DNA of 64,000 bases from Microcoleus sp. FACHB-831. Its GTDB lineage: Bacteria; Cyanobacteriota; Cyanobacteriia; Cyanobacteriales; FACHB-T130. The DNA lies in assembly GCF_014695585.1 (NCBI RefSeq), contig NZ_JACJON010000029.1:1-64000 (forward strand), given 5' to 3'. The notes below the pieces were generated by a model that was not told the DNA's origin, did not search any database, and saw only the letters and a program-made list of their open reading frames with translations. Made by a program: the position numbers and the translations under genes. Below, one piece after another: positions 11,048 to 20,992 of the stretch; positions within the stretch are counted from its first letter, which is position 1, and each line of letters begins with the position of its first letter.

Positions 11048-11566
11048 CTATTCCAGGTGTTCTTGCTGCTCTTTCCAGAACTGTTCGGCAAACGCAACCG
11101 CTGGGTGCATTGGTGCTTTGGGCTGGCTAAGGAGTGGCATACCAGCTATAAGCGGCGTGCGATCGCCCTTTCGTTGGTTACACCTCTCGCAAGCTGTAAC
11201 TACGTTATCCCATTTGTGTTTTCCACCCTTTGACACGGGAATGACGTGATCGATCGTCAGCTGTTTCGTGCTGCCGCAGTATTGGCAGGTGTGATGATCT
11301 CGCTTGAGCAGTTCGCGCCTATTGACTGGCGGCACTTTCCACACCCGTTCAGCGCCAGCTATCGTCAAGCGGATATGTTCTGGCACTTGGTAAACTACAC
11401 TGGGCGATCGCACTGCTATCCCACTCCCACCCGCAAAATCAAGTGGTTCGGCTTTGCCAGTAACAATCAGAATAATTGCTCGTTTGATATTTACTCGACT
11501 GACTGGGAGGTAATTTCTAGAAAAAACCACCACCGATCGACCTAACACTTGAGTTGCGCTTGTCAC
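11048..11566 (-). CDS. HNH endonuclease
   Basis: A 172-residue protein. An N-terminal SRNYLPVSRVNIKRAIILI block precedes a zinc-bound HNH nuclease: CQYCG (Cys pair), LTIDHVIPVSKGGKHKWDN (His of DH and the Asn), and CERCNQRKGDRTP (second Cys pair). This architecture is common in cyanobacteria and may be a housekeeping nuclease of unknown target or a relic of a restriction or mobile system. It forms a two-gene operon with the 128-residue protein downstream. Confidence 0.88.
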   Translation of the reverse strand: MTSATQVLGRSVVVFSRNYLPVSRVNIKRAIILIVTGKAEPLDFAGGSGIAVRSPSVVYQVPEHIRLTIAGAERVWKVPPVNRRELLKRDHHTCQYCGSTKQLTIDHVIPVSKGGKHKWDNVVTACERCNQRKGDRTPLIAGMPLLSQPKAPMHPAVAFAEQFWKEQQEHLE

Positions 11567-11588
11567 GACTAGGCTCCTTATACAAGAA

Positions 11589-11617
11589 CCCCCGCTTCTA
11601 CTTAGTAGAAGCGGGGG
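11589..11617. terminator. 13-bp perfect hairpin
   Basis: CCCCCGCTTCTAC (11589-11601) and GTAGAAGCGGGGG (11605-11617) pair perfectly around a TTA loop; AAAAAC then TTTTTC follow. It is strong enough to act as a terminator but sits upstream of the HNH gene. It may instead be the end structure of a lost IS200/IS605-like element. Confidence 0.5.
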
Positions 11618-11971
11618 CTGGAAAAACTTTTTCAGTCTTCTCGTCCTATGTTTGTACAGCTACTATGCGCCTGTACTTCCCGCTTCGCTCGTCTATATGC
11701 GGATCTGCTGCTTGCAGATCCTTTCTACCGTCTAGATTATTGCCAATATTTTTAAATTCCTCTGGTAAGCCCTGCCCTCCTATAAATACATACTCCACGC
11801 CCATAGCCGCTGATTCCCAACTGCATGAGCGGCTGGCCAAATAATGACTGGGGTTGGAGTAGGTAGGTCGAAGGTTCACTGAAGGCTACTTTAAAAGATA
11901 AAGATCAAGGTGACTTTTTAAATACTACACTGATATTACAACCCTGTCCACTGTTTTAAGGAGAAAAGATC
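11618..11971. other. spacer with possible mobile-element debris
   Basis: A 77-codon minus-strand frame (11646-11879) overlaps this region but has no recognisable domain and no ribosome-binding site. With the hairpin at 11589-11617 it looks like debris of an insertion sequence. AAGGAG at 11959-11964 belongs to the next gene. Confidence 0.35.
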
Positions 11972-12310
11972 GTGCATACCCTTCCTCGGACTTCAACAAC
12001 TGAAATGGAAGTTACCAGCATTCGCCTCGAACGCGAACTTAAGGAAAGGCTCAAGGAACTTTCCGGCCATCAGGGATATCAAGCGCTCATCCGAGATATC
12101 CTCTGGAATTATGTGCAGCATAAATCCGATGACTATAAACCTTTGGTAACAAAAGCGGATATTCGAGCCAGCATTGAAGCGACTGCCCAGCAGGAGGAAC
12201 GTTGCGTACTTACAGGCAAGTTTATCCGACCAAATGAGCCGATGTTTCTAGGACTGACGACCAAGGGAGATATGGTGCCCTTGAGTATAGACAGTTTATC
12301 GTCGAGGTAG
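11972..12310 (+). CDS. ribbon-helix-helix DNA-binding protein
   Basis: A 112-residue protein started at GTG 11972, 7 nt after AAGGAG. Residues 12-50 (EVTSIRLERELKERLKELS, then ALIRDILWNYV) fit a ribbon-helix-helix fold as in CopG/Arc regulators. The C-terminal half holds CVLTGKFIRPNEPMFLG, a small beta unit seen in cyanobacterial homologs. It probably binds DNA as a dimer. No partner toxin is adjacent, so it is more likely a stand-alone regulator. Confidence 0.72.
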   Translation: MHTLPRTSTTEMEVTSIRLERELKERLKELSGHQGYQALIRDILWNYVQHKSDDYKPLVTKADIRASIEATAQQEERCVLTGKFIRPNEPMFLGLTTKGDMVPLSIDSLSSR

Positions 12311-12625
12311 AATTTTTCTTCGAGCAATCGGATAAACGAAAAAGGCGATCGCGAAGCTTATCCCCAAAGAGCAATTTGCATAAATTCCACCTGGAACACC
12401 TTCGGGGCGATCGCCGGGCAAATCTATTATCAAGAGACAGCAGATTTTGCTTGCGGCATATACCGCAAGCAAAAAGGCGATCGCTCTCAACTCCCTTCAA
12501 GGAGAAGAGGCGCGATCGCCCACAATATCATTTTGTATTTGGGGTTAGCGACTAAGGATTAAGAAATTCCGCGATCGCCACTCCTTGTAGAGACGCGATA
12601 AATCGGAGTCTCCCACTTCCCAGCA
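12311..12625. other. HIP1-rich intergenic region
   Basis: About 315 bases between convergent genes with several GCGATCGC sites and no credible gene. The pair TTGCTTGCGG/CCGCAAGCAA at about 12448-12472 can form a hairpin and may end one of the flanking transcripts. Confidence 0.4.
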
Positions 12626-13135
12626 TTAAACATCCTGTTCGCTTAAATCGCGAGTCATGTGGTCGAATGGCTTATCCACAAACGACGTATCAGCAACACC
12701 AGCTGCTACAACTTGTTCCTTAACAATATCCTTCATAATCTGGATACCGCGAACAGTAGGCCCAATAGGTACGCCTAACGAGTTGTAGGTTTCCCGCAGA
12801 CCTTGCAGCACGCGCTCGTCCAGCACATTCATATCACCTGCAACCAGTGCATAACTGGCATAGCGCAGGTAATAGTCCATATCCCGCAGACAAGCAGCAT
12901 AGCGTCTCGTCGTATACGCATTTCCGCCCGGTCTAATCAGTTCCGGCAATTCTTCAAACAGCCGCGAACCCGCCTGTTTGACAATAGCCGCAGCATTAGA
13001 ATTAATCACAGCCGCCGCCTGGACTCGTGCCGTGCCCGTCTCAAAGTAAGATTTAAGCGAATCAACGGCATTGCGATCTAGGTAACGCCCGGTAACATCG
13101 TAATTTTTAATCAGGTTTGTGACTGCGTCGCGCAT
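12626..13135 (-). CDS. apcF: allophycocyanin beta-18 subunit
   Basis: ApcF is a variant allophycocyanin beta chain in the phycobilisome core, near the energy exit to the photosystems. The protein has 169 residues, the family length. It shows the bilin-binding region RPGGNAYTTRRYAACLRDMDYYLRYA with the chromophore Cys, plus DERVLQGLRETYNSLGVPIG. The N-terminus MRDAVTNLIKNYD and the C-terminus DHMTRDLSEQD distinguish it from ApcB. It is transcribed alone, as is common for apcF. Confidence 0.95.
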   Translation of the reverse strand: MRDAVTNLIKNYDVTGRYLDRNAVDSLKSYFETGTARVQAAAVINSNAAAIVKQAGSRLFEELPELIRPGGNAYTTRRYAACLRDMDYYLRYASYALVAGDMNVLDERVLQGLRETYNSLGVPIGPTVRGIQIMKDIVKEQVVAAGVADTSFVDKPFDHMTRDLSEQDV

Positions 13136-13256
13136 GAAATAGCTCTCCCAACAACAGATCTTTATACGTTTACAGCAATCTGCTTATCCTATCCATTTAT
13201 AATCCCACAGCAACGGCTCGTGCAGGTTTAATTGACAACGTGACTTTACAAAGAAA

Positions 13257-13280
13257 CCCGGTTTCATTTGCGAAACCGGG
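13257..13280. terminator. hairpin terminator candidate
   Basis: CCCGGTTTC (13257-13265) pairs with GAAACCGGG (13272-13280) around a 6-nt loop. It lies downstream of the minus-strand gene at 13318 and upstream of apcF. The T-run is weak. Confidence 0.5.
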
Positions 13281-13317
13281 CTTCTGATATCTTGTTCATA
13301 GTTGCGTCCACTAAATT

Positions 13318-13626
13318 TCAGGCGCTAGTACGAAACGCTTCTACCTTCGCCCCGCCTGTAGACGACTTGCGTGCCCCAGCACCCACTTTCCCACGGCTAG
13401 CTCGCTTGAACCAATTTATCTCCAATACTGGCCGCGAAACCAATTCCAATTCTTCTGGATATCTGGGCTTTGGATCGTTGACCAACCATATTGGTGGCAC
13501 CATCATTGGGTCATATTCAGCAATTATATCTACAACACCAGGACGCTGCTTGAGCTGCACCCTAGCCCCAGCGCGGTACTGGAGTTCTTCTTGGTGGTCT
13601 AAATCAGCATTTAAATTAAACATCAA
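13318..13626 (-). CDS. conserved hypothetical protein, probably cyanobacterial
   Basis: A 102-residue soluble protein. A small beta-rich N-terminal part (YRAGARVQLKQRPGVVDIIAEYD, MMVPPIWLVND) is followed by a basic tail rich in Lys, Ser and Gly. The first part has the look of a KOW/SH3-like fold. Function unknown. It lies between apcF and glnA and is not obviously linked to either. Confidence 0.6.
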   Translation of the reverse strand: MMFNLNADLDHQEELQYRAGARVQLKQRPGVVDIIAEYDPMMVPPIWLVNDPKPRYPEELELVSRPVLEINWFKRASRGKVGAGARKSSTGGAKVEAFRTSA

Positions 13627-13757
13627 TCTTTTTTTGGCTAAACAGTATCTTTTGATACTATTTTACAAACTTATGAATGAGATTGGAAAGCCATATATAA
13701 GTTTTGCTACAAATTTTAATGTTTCTCGGTTCATCCCCAACTATGAGGGGATATTCT

Positions 13758-13799
13758 GTATCCCATAATACAAAACGTCATTTAGCCTATCTTTAGGAT
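13758..13799 (+). promoter_or_regulatory. NtcA-activated promoter of glnA
   Basis: GTA-TCCCATAA-TAC (13758-13771) is an exact GTAN8TAC NtcA site. After 22 bp comes TAGGAT (13794-13799), matching the TAN3T -10 box. This is the classic class II NtcA promoter layout known upstream of cyanobacterial glnA. Activation under nitrogen limitation is inferred. Confidence 0.85.
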
Positions 13800-13960
13800 G
13801 ATGCAGGTATAGCGAAGGCTTCTGTCCTAAAGATCGGTTGCCCTAATCGAGTCCTTTATCTCCCACCCCTTGACCTCGCCCTCCACTAGACCTGATGATT
13901 GGTTACGCTGTTTTCCCGCTTCCCTGGATTTGAGCCAGCTTAGAAATTAAGGAGTCATTC

Positions 13961-15382
13961 ATGTTCCAGACCCCGCAAGAGTTCCTGAATTACGTTAAAG
14001 AAAAGAACATTCAAATAATTGACCTAAAGTTCATCGATACGCCAGGTATCTGGCAGCACCTCTCGCTGTACCAAAACCAAATTGACGAGAGTTCCTTTAC
14101 AGAAGGCGTACCTTTCGACGGCTCAAGCATTCGGGGTTGGAAAGCCATCAACGAATCAGACATGATGATGGTACTAGATCCAACAACCGCCTGGATCGAC
14201 CCATTCATGGCAGAACCGACTTTAAGCGTCGTCTGTAGCATCACAGAACCTCGCACAGGTCAACCTTACAACCGCGACCCCCGCACCATTGCACAGAAGG
14301 CAGTAGACTACCTAATTTCCACTGGCATTGGCGATACCGTCTTCATTGGCCCAGAAGCTGAGTTCTTCATCTTTGATGATGTCCGCTTTGACCAAAACCA
14401 GCATGAAGGCTATTACCACGTAGATTCCATCGAGGGACGTTGGAATTCTGGTAGAAAAGAAGAGGGTGGCAACCTCGGTTATAAGCCCCGCTACAAAGAA
14501 GGTTACTTCCCAGTTGCGCCGACCGATACCTCCCAGGATATGCGGACGGAAATGCTGCTGACGATGGCGAAGTGTGGCGTGCCGATTGAAAAGCACCACC
14601 ATGAAGTCGCTTCGGGGGGTCAGTGCGAACTGGGTTTCCGCTTTGATACTTTGATCAAGGCTGCTGACTCGTTGATGACCTATAAGTATGTCATCAAGAA
14701 CGTTGCCAAGAAATATGGCAAAACCGTTACTTTCATGCCGAAGCCTGTATTTAACGACAACGGCTCTGGGATGCACACCCACCAGTCAATCTGGAAAGAT
14801 GGGCAACCGCTGTTTGCAGGCGATAAGTATGCTGGCTTGAGTCAAATGGCTTTGCATTACATCGGTGGTTTGCTCAAGCACGCTCCGGCGCTTTTGGCTT
14901 TAACTAACCCCACGACCAATTCTTACAAGCGTCTGGTTCCGGGCTTTGAAGCACCAGTGAACCTTGCCTACTCCCAAGGCAACCGTTCTGCTTCGATACG
15001 GATTCCCCTCTCTGGCAGCAATCCCAAGGCGAAGCGGTTAGAGTTCCGCTGCCCTGATGCTACCTCTAACCCATACCTTGCCTTTGCTGCGATGCTCTGT
15101 GCTGGGCTTGATGGCATCAAGAACCAGATTGACCCAGGCGAACCTTTGGATGTGGATATCTACGACCTCAGCCCAGAGGAGTTGAGCAAGATTCCTTCTA
15201 CTCCAGGTTCTTTGGATCTGGCACTCGAAGCGCTGGAGAAGGATCACGCTTTCTTGACCGAACCGGGCGTGTTTACGGAAGACTTTATCAATACGTGGAT
15301 TTCCTACAAGCTTGATAACGAAGTCAACCCAATGCGTCTGCGTCCTCACCCTTATGAGTTCGCTCTCTATTACGATTGCTAA
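13961..15382 (+). CDS. glnA: glutamine synthetase type I
   Basis: Joins ammonium and glutamate with ATP to make glutamine, the main route of nitrogen entry. 473 residues, the normal cyanobacterial length. Signature blocks are present: [19 protein letters not shown], the [18 protein letters not shown] metal/ATP region, and [26 protein letters not shown] lies at 13949-13954. It is the partner of the NtcA promoter upstream. In cyanobacteria the enzyme is inhibited by small IF proteins instead of adenylylation; no IF gene is in the window. Confidence 0.97.
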   Translation: MFQTPQEFLNYVKEKNIQIIDLKFIDTPGIWQHLSLYQNQIDESSFTEGVPFDGSSIRGWKAINESDMMMVLDPTTAWIDPFMAEPTLSVVCSITEPRTGQPYNRDPRTIAQKAVDYLISTGIGDTVFIGPEAEFFIFDDVRFDQNQHEGYYHVDSIEGRWNSGRKEEGGNLGYKPRYKEGYFPVAPTDTSQDMRTEMLLTMAKCGVPIEKHHHEVASGGQCELGFRFDTLIKAADSLMTYKYVIKNVAKKYGKTVTFMPKPVFNDNGSGMHTHQSIWKDGQPLFAGDKYAGLSQMALHYIGGLLKHAPALLALTNPTTNSYKRLVPGFEAPVNLAYSQGNRSASIRIPLSGSNPKAKRLEFRCPDATSNPYLAFAAMLCAGLDGIKNQIDPGEPLDVDIYDLSPEELSKIPSTPGSLDLALEALEKDHAFLTEPGVFTEDFINTWISYKLDNEVNPMRLRPHPYEFALYYDC

Positions 15383-15447
15383 TTTTTGGGGTTTAGGTTA
15401 GGGAAGAATTTATTACATCTTGCTTCTTCCATCGCAACTTGCGATCG

Positions 15448-15477
15448 CCGCTACCATTCTCTGGTGGCGGTTTTTTT
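15448..15477 (+). terminator. glnA terminator
   Basis: CCGCTACC (15448-15455) pairs with GGTGGCGG (15463-15470), followed by seven T. A textbook intrinsic terminator 66 bp after the stop of glnA. Confidence 0.85.
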
Positions 15478-15669
15478 GCGTCTGGCTAAGGACAGAGGGC
15501 AATTATTAAAAGCTAATTACAATTAAAAATATGTTGTTACAAAACGACATAAAAATAATCGCCGTCATCTTGTTGCACGTATGCTTCGGCGAAGGCAGAG
15601 GCGAGGCTGGTCAAGAAAGCGCGATCGCGATCCCCTAATTCTCCGCTCACCCCATTTAAGATAATTCCC

Positions 15670-16791
15670 ATGTCTGACACTCTAACCAAGCTGACCTACC
15701 AAACTTTTCAGCAGGGCAAAAGTTACTTTGGTTTAGCTCACAAAATTATAAGTACGCGGTTGCTGAACCTAATTTCTCCTAACGATAAGCAGCTGACCAA
15801 ACCTCTGCCGCCAGAGCTTCTACTCAAAGCACAACAAAAGCTTGAGCAGATTATTGAAGCAGACTGGCAAGATGCCGAACGCGGTATATATCCCGAAAGT
15901 TTGCTCTTTGATAACCCTTGGGAAGATTTTTTCCGCTACTACCCCGTGCTTTGCCTAGATACTCTACAAATCTGGGAGCGAGCTAACCAAAAGCGATATC
16001 AAGAATTCTCTCCAGAGATTTCAACAGAAGGTTATCCCAGCTACTACCTGCAAAACTTCCATCACCAAACAGATGGCTACTTAAGCGATTTATCAGCAAA
16101 TCTCTATGATTTGCAGGTGGAAATCTTGTTTGGTGGTTCGGCTGATGCTATGCGGCGGCGAATTCTCGCTCCGTTGAAAAAAGGGCTGAAAGCTTTTGAT
16201 TCTATTTCACCAAAACAAATTCGCATTCTTGATGTAGCCTGTGGAACTGGTCGCACGCTTAAAGCAATCCGTGCTGCTTTACCTGGGGCATCTCTTTACG
16301 GTACGGATTTGTCACCTGCTTACTTGCGTAAGGCAAATCAGCTCTTGTCGGAAATTCCAGGAGAATTGCCGCAACTGCTACACGCTAATGCTGAGGAACT
16401 ACCTTACCTAGATAACTATTTCCATGCGACAACATGCGTTTTTCTATTCCACGAGTTACCTCCGGCAGTCCGCCAGCGCGTAATCGAGCAATGCTATAGG
16501 GTGACGCAACCTGGGGGAGTATTTGTTATCTGCGACTCTATTCAGGCAAGCGATGCTCCGGAACTGGTACCAATGATGGACAGCTTCCACGAAACATTTC
16601 ACGAGCCATATTACAAGCACTACATGACCGACAATCTCGTAGAACGTCTTGAGCAAGCAGGCTTCGAGGATATAAGAACGGAAGTTCACTTTATGAGCAA
16701 GTATTTGATTGCTCAAAAGCCTGTGGCTGTCACGACAACCCTGCATCAGGAGTTCTCAACACAACGAGAACTGTCTGCACAGAAGAATTAA
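15670..16791 (+). CDS. SAM-dependent class I methyltransferase
   Basis: A 373-residue protein. An N-terminal helical extension of about 180 residues is followed by a Rossmann methyltransferase: motif I ILDVACGTGRTLKAI near residue 190, GTDLSPAYLRKA for motif II, and NYFHATTCVFLFHELPP for motif IV. It is of the UbiE/COQ5-like type. The substrate is unknown. It lies 40 bp upstream of the ferritin-like gene on the same strand, so they could be co-transcribed. Confidence 0.82.
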   Translation: MSDTLTKLTYQTFQQGKSYFGLAHKIISTRLLNLISPNDKQLTKPLPPELLLKAQQKLEQIIEADWQDAERGIYPESLLFDNPWEDFFRYYPVLCLDTLQIWERANQKRYQEFSPEISTEGYPSYYLQNFHHQTDGYLSDLSANLYDLQVEILFGGSADAMRRRILAPLKKGLKAFDSISPKQIRILDVACGTGRTLKAIRAALPGASLYGTDLSPAYLRKANQLLSEIPGELPQLLHANAEELPYLDNYFHATTCVFLFHELPPAVRQRVIEQCYRVTQPGGVFVICDSIQASDAPELVPMMDSFHETFHEPYYKHYMTDNLVERLEQAGFEDIRTEVHFMSKYLIAQKPVAVTTTLHQEFSTQRELSAQKN

Positions 16792-16831
16792 GTTAATATT
16801 GCGAAAGGTAAGTTAATAAAGCGAAATAAAG

Positions 16832-17731
16832 ATGACAGTTGCATATCCCCGTAAATTCGGTAATGCGCTAGGCGGGCGCGACATATTAAAGCAAGTGGTG
16901 CGCGATCGCGAAATTCATCTACTTACACTCAATCGCTACCGTTTCAGCGAACAACGCAGCTGCAAAGACCTCACAGATGTGATCGAACAGCTCAACGGCA
17001 AGCCAGTTGAACTGGTGCGCGACTTGTCTCGTCACATTTCTGATGAGGCGCGTCATGCCATGTGGTTGACAGACTTGTTAGTAGATTTGGGAGCGGGCAT
17101 CGGTACGCCGCCTGGGGTATCATACATCGATGAATTTGAACGGTTGCTAGACAGCGACCAAAAAGACCCAGTTAAGGATCTCGAAGACTTTGTGATTTCG
17201 TCAATGGCAGCGATTAACGTTACCGAAAAGCGAGGTTGCGAGTATTTCTCCGCCCACATTTACGCCCTCAAAAACGCCCCCCAAACTGAAGAGAATATCA
17301 AAATCCGCGAAACTATTGAACGGATTCTGCCAGAAGAAGCAGGTCACGTTCGCTGGGGAACGCGCTGGCTGGCACAAATAGCCGATAAAAGTCCGGAACA
17401 TCGCCAGAAGGTGGAACAAGCCAAGCGCAAGTATGCGGCAATTGAACAAGCTGCCTTTGAATCCGGCATGGATATCATGCTGGGTGCAGAACTGCGCCGA
17501 GTCGGGAAGCTAGTGGATATTGCTAATACGATGCCTTTGTGGCAACGTCCCCAGTATTTGATGGAGCGTTTGCCGCAGACATTGCTAGCACCAGATTTGC
17601 AGATGACGCGCATTGAAATTGTGCAGCGAGTTATGCGTCGCAATCCACAGGATTTGATGGAAAAGTTTGTGCCGATGTTCTTGAACGGATTGAACGGCGT
17701 TCCGAAAAAGGAAAAGAAGGAAACTGTGTAG
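16832..17731 (+). CDS. ferritin-like domain protein
   Basis: A 299-residue helical protein. The carboxylate/His pairs expected of a di-iron four-helix bundle are visible: SRHISDEARHAMWL (DEARH near residue 70), EKRGCEYFSAHIY, and LPEEAGHVRWG (EEAGH near 168). It is related to rubrerythrin or ribonucleotide-reductase-like oxidases. It follows the methyltransferase, and the pairing suggests an oxidation/methylation step, possibly on a lipid or quinone. That is inference only. Confidence 0.78.
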   Translation: MTVAYPRKFGNALGGRDILKQVVRDREIHLLTLNRYRFSEQRSCKDLTDVIEQLNGKPVELVRDLSRHISDEARHAMWLTDLLVDLGAGIGTPPGVSYIDEFERLLDSDQKDPVKDLEDFVISSMAAINVTEKRGCEYFSAHIYALKNAPQTEENIKIRETIERILPEEAGHVRWGTRWLAQIADKSPEHRQKVEQAKRKYAAIEQAAFESGMDIMLGAELRRVGKLVDIANTMPLWQRPQYLMERLPQTLLAPDLQMTRIEIVQRVMRRNPQDLMEKFVPMFLNGLNGVPKKEKKETV

Positions 17732-17743
17732 ATTTGAGTTAGA

Positions 17744-17772
17744 GGCAAATCCCAAAGTTTTTGGGATTTGCC
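17744..17772. terminator. 13-bp hairpin between convergent genes
   Basis: GGCAAATCCCAAA and TTTGGGATTTGCC pair perfectly with a 3-nt loop. It lies between the ends of the ferritin-like gene and the minus-strand suffix protein and could serve both. Confidence 0.7.
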
Positions 17773-17785
17773 TGCTAAATTTCTG

Positions 17786-18046
17786 TTATAAATTGCGCCT
17801 TAACTTTCTTTTCATCCAGTTCCAAACTCGGCGAAAACTCAAGTAACGACGATATTTCTGAGCCGCTTCTTTACCTACTAGCAATAAACCAAGCCAAAAC
17901 ATCAGTTCCGCCATAACGCCAAGAAGCGGAATTAGTAGTGTTTTTTGGGCCAAGGAAAGTGGCAGCAATGGCACAACCGAGAATATTGCAATCGGGGGCA
18001 GAAAAGATACAACAATTAAAAACAAACCCAAATTCTGGGCTTTCAA
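17786..18046 (-). CDS. small membrane protein, transporter-suffix type
   Basis: An 86-residue protein with two hydrophobic helices (LFLIVVSFLPPIAIFSV and LIPLLGVMAELMFWLGLLLV) and a very basic C-terminus (GKEAAQKYRRY...RRVWNWMKRK). This resembles the transporter-suffix small membrane proteins of cyanobacteria. Its ATG overlaps the end of the ABC permease gene by 4 bp, so it is translationally coupled to it and probably acts with the transporter. Confidence 0.65.
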   Translation of the reverse strand: MKAQNLGLFLIVVSFLPPIAIFSVVPLLPLSLAQKTLLIPLLGVMAELMFWLGLLLVGKEAAQKYRRYLSFRRVWNWMKRKLRRNL

Positions 18047-18882
18047 CTTTTAACCCCAGTTGTAGCAATGCCTCGAATAAACTGGCGCTGACCGATGAGG
18101 AAAAGCAGCACTACTGGGACGGTGGCAATTACTACAGCGGCCATCATTAAAGGCCAGTTATTAGTGAATTGCTCTTGAAAGCTAGCTAATGCCAGTTGCA
18201 CTGTCTTAAGTTCAGGTCGAGTTGTAAAGACCAACGGTTTGAAGAGGTCGTTCCATTCACCAATAAAAGTGAAGAGAAACAGCGTTACTAAGGCTGGTCG
18301 AGCTAAGGGTAACATTACACGCCACAAAATCTGTAGGCGGTTTGCGCCATCCAGCGCCGCCGCTTCTTCTAGTTCGATGGGGATGGTTTGGAAGTATTGA
18401 CGCAGCAGAAAAATGCCAAAGCCGTTAGCTGCTGTGGGCAAAATCAGCGCTCCATAGGTATTGATTAAGTGGCCCCATTTTAGTACTAGAAAAATGGGGA
18501 TTACCAGCAGTTGGAAGGGAATAACGAGGGTTGCGAGGACAACTAGGAGGATGGCTTGCCGACCCTTGAATTTGAGTCTAGCTAGGGCATAACCTGCTAG
18601 GGCTGAGGTGATAATTTGAAAAGCGGTTACGGCGATCGCTACTAGAGTGGAATTGGCAAAGGCTAGGAGAAAGTCACCGCCTTTCCATGCCGCTTGGTAG
18701 TTAGCCAAAGTAGGGTTAGCGGGAAAAATCCCCCCTCCGGGATTTGCACCCGCGCTTTCAAAAGAGGTGAGGAACACAACGCCTAGTGGTAGCAGTACAA
18801 TTGCTGCACCCAGCAGTAGCAAAATTAGGCTCGCCTGCTCCCCCAATCGAGATGGTTTATTATTTGGAGGTCTTTTAGGCAT
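18043..18882 (-). CDS. carbohydrate ABC transporter permease (MalG type)
   Basis: A 279-residue inner-membrane protein with about six helices. The EAA loop ELEEAAALDGANRLQILWR near residue 170 is the docking site for the ATPase subunit and is typical of sugar permeases. No binding protein, second permease or ATPase is adjacent in the window, so the transporter is split in the genome. The substrate is unknown but is probably a sugar or glycerol-type compound. The small suffix protein follows in an overlapping frame. Confidence 0.9.
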   Translation of the reverse strand: MPKRPPNNKPSRLGEQASLILLLLGAAIVLLPLGVVFLTSFESAGANPGGGIFPANPTLANYQAAWKGGDFLLAFANSTLVAIAVTAFQIITSALAGYALARLKFKGRQAILLVVLATLVIPFQLLVIPIFLVLKWGHLINTYGALILPTAANGFGIFLLRQYFQTIPIELEEAAALDGANRLQILWRVMLPLARPALVTLFLFTFIGEWNDLFKPLVFTTRPELKTVQLALASFQEQFTNNWPLMMAAVVIATVPVVLLFLIGQRQFIRGIATTGVKS

Positions 18883-19079
18883 AAATACACATTTAACCCT
18901 ATGCTTTTACTATTAGATGGGATATTCTTCCTTTTGGGGAAACTTAATCAACACCGATTAGGTCTAACATACATAGACGTTTGTTAAATTAAATTTAACC
19001 GTTTTGCTCCTCACCCTCAAGCTAAAGCGTTGAGATATCTCATATAACCCTAGTTACGCAAACAGGAGAAAATCGACTT

Positions 19080-19775
19080 ATGCAGCAGATTGCAGCTAAT
19101 GACGCAATCGACTACCAGAGCGAAACATATAAAGACGCCTACAGTCGCATCAACGCGATTGTGATTGAAGGGGAACAGGAGGCCCACGAAAATTACATCA
19201 GTCTGGCCGAGATGCTGCCAGATGATAAGGATGAGTTGAGCCGCCTCTCTAAAATGGAGAGTCGTCACAAAAAAGGATTTGAAGCCTGCGGTCGGAATTT
19301 GAAGGTGACGCCAGATATGGAGTTTGCCCGTGAATTCTTTAGCAGCCTGCACGGGAATTTCCAGCAGGCAGCGGCTGAAGGCAAATTGGTAACTTGTCTG
19401 CTGATTCAATCGCTAATTATTGAATGCTTTGCGATCGCAGCCTACAACATCTACATTCCCTTTGCTGATGACTTCGCCCGTAAAATTACTGAAGGCGTTG
19501 TCAAAGAAGAATACAGCCACTTAAACTTTGGTGAAGCTTGGCTAAAAGCTCACTTTGAGGAAGCGAAAGCTGAACTCGAAGAAGCAAATCGCCAAAACCT
19601 TCCCCTAGTCTGGAAAATGCTGAATAAAGTCGAGGCTGATGCTCGCGTTCTCGGCATGGACAAAGATGCCCTAGTTGAGGACTTCATGATTCAGTACGGA
19701 GAAGCGTTGAGTAATATCGGTTTCAACAGTCGCGAACTCATGCGGATGTCAGCGCACGGGTTGGCATCTGTCTGA
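19080..19775 (+). CDS. ado: aldehyde-deformylating oxygenase
   Basis: Converts fatty aldehydes to alkanes or alkenes plus formate, the last step of cyanobacterial hydrocarbon synthesis. 231 residues, the family length. Di-iron ligands are in place: Glu32 ([10 protein letters not shown]), the ESRHKKG pair, [11 protein letters not shown], and [13 protein letters not shown]. It is followed by aar, which supplies the aldehyde. A short AGGAG lies before ATG 19080. Confidence 0.97.
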   Translation: MQQIAANDAIDYQSETYKDAYSRINAIVIEGEQEAHENYISLAEMLPDDKDELSRLSKMESRHKKGFEACGRNLKVTPDMEFAREFFSSLHGNFQQAAAEGKLVTCLLIQSLIIECFAIAAYNIYIPFADDFARKITEGVVKEEYSHLNFGEAWLKAHFEEAKAELEEANRQNLPLVWKMLNKVEADARVLGMDKDALVEDFMIQYGEALSNIGFNSRELMRMSAHGLASV

Positions 19776-19924
19776 ATAAGAAGCATCTTAAATTAGCCAT
19801 TAGCCCCTCGCGGCTGACGGCTAATTATTGGCAGCTTTTTGTAATATTTTTAACAGCTTTTCCAGGTCGTTTCTACCATCAATACGGTTGCGGTTCGGAA
19901 GTTCAGGTCTAAATAGAGTAATTC

Positions 19925-20950
19925 ATGTTTGGTCTAATCGGTCACCTTACCAATTTGCAACACGCCCAGTCCGTCGCTAGAGAGCTAGGCTACCCAGAAT
20001 ACGCCGATCAAGGGCTGGATTTCTGGTGCAGTGCGCCACCGCAAATCGTCGATAACATAACAGTCACAAGCATTACAGGTCAAAAAATTCAAGGGCAATA
20101 TGTAGAATCCTGCTTTGTGCCAGAAATGCTGGCAATGGGCAGAGGTAAGGCGGCGGTGCGAAAAGTTCTCAACGCCATGGCTCATGCCCAAAAGAATGGA
20201 ATTAACATAAGCGCTCTGGGTGGCTTTTCCTCGATTATTTTTGAAGAATTTAACCTGCACGAGAGCAGGCAGGTTCGCAACATCCGCTTAGAGTTCGACC
20301 GATTTACAACAGGCAATACCCACACGGCTTATATTATCTGCCGTCAGGTGGAAGAAGCATCCAAGAAGCTGGGGATAGAACTATCCAAGGCGACAGTTGC
20401 TGTATGCGGTGCGACAGGAGATATTGGCAGTGCAGTCTGTCGGTGGTTGGACGCCCGTACTGATGTAGCCGAGTTACTATTGATTGCCCGCAAGCAGGAT
20501 CGATTGCAAGCTTTGCAGGCGGAACTCGGACGGGGCAAAATTATGGTACTAGAGGAGGCGCTGCCCCAGGCTGACATTATAGTTTGGGTGGCAAGTATGC
20601 CCAAGGGAGTTGAAATCGATCCAACCACATTAAAGCAACCTTGTTTGGTGATTGATGGGGGTTATCCCAAAAACATGGCCAATAATATTCAGCATCCTGG
20701 CGTGTATGTTGTTAACGGTGGCATTGTGGAGCATTCCCTGGATATTGACTGGCGAATTATGAAAATCGTCAACTTAATGGAAGCTCCGACACGACAGTTG
20801 TTTGCTTGTTTTGCTGAATCAATGCTCCTGGAATTTGAAAAGTGGCACACCAACTTTTCTTGGGGTCGCAATCAAATTACCGTCGCAAAAATGGAGCAAA
20901 TTGGTGAAGTTTCGGTGAAGCACGGATTCCGACCGCTATTGTCATTCTGA
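19925..20950 (+). CDS. aar: long-chain acyl-ACP reductase
   Basis: Reduces acyl-ACP to fatty aldehyde with NADPH, feeding Ado. 341 residues. It shows the NADPH-binding [13 protein letters not shown] near residue 160 and the catalytic-Cys segment [13 protein letters not shown] near 290. The order ado then aar, followed by accA, is the normal cyanobacterial arrangement. About 150 bp separate it from ado; a short inverted repeat (ATTAGCC/GGCTAAT) lies in the gap. Confidence 0.97.
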   Translation: MFGLIGHLTNLQHAQSVARELGYPEYADQGLDFWCSAPPQIVDNITVTSITGQKIQGQYVESCFVPEMLAMGRGKAAVRKVLNAMAHAQKNGINISALGGFSSIIFEEFNLHESRQVRNIRLEFDRFTTGNTHTAYIICRQVEEASKKLGIELSKATVAVCGATGDIGSAVCRWLDARTDVAELLLIARKQDRLQALQAELGRGKIMVLEEALPQADIIVWVASMPKGVEIDPTTLKQPCLVIDGGYPKNMANNIQHPGVYVVNGGIVEHSLDIDWRIMKIVNLMEAPTRQLFACFAESMLLEFEKWHTNFSWGRNQITVAKMEQIGEVSVKHGFRPLLSF

Positions 20951-20992
20951 AGGTAAGACTTGTTATCCCTTGGAATGCAACACATCCCCCAA

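Noticed and set aside
13268-13768. 166-codon plus-strand frame opposite the 102-residue gene
   Set aside because: It lies opposite a gene with better codon use and ends in the NtcA promoter; there is no recognisable domain.
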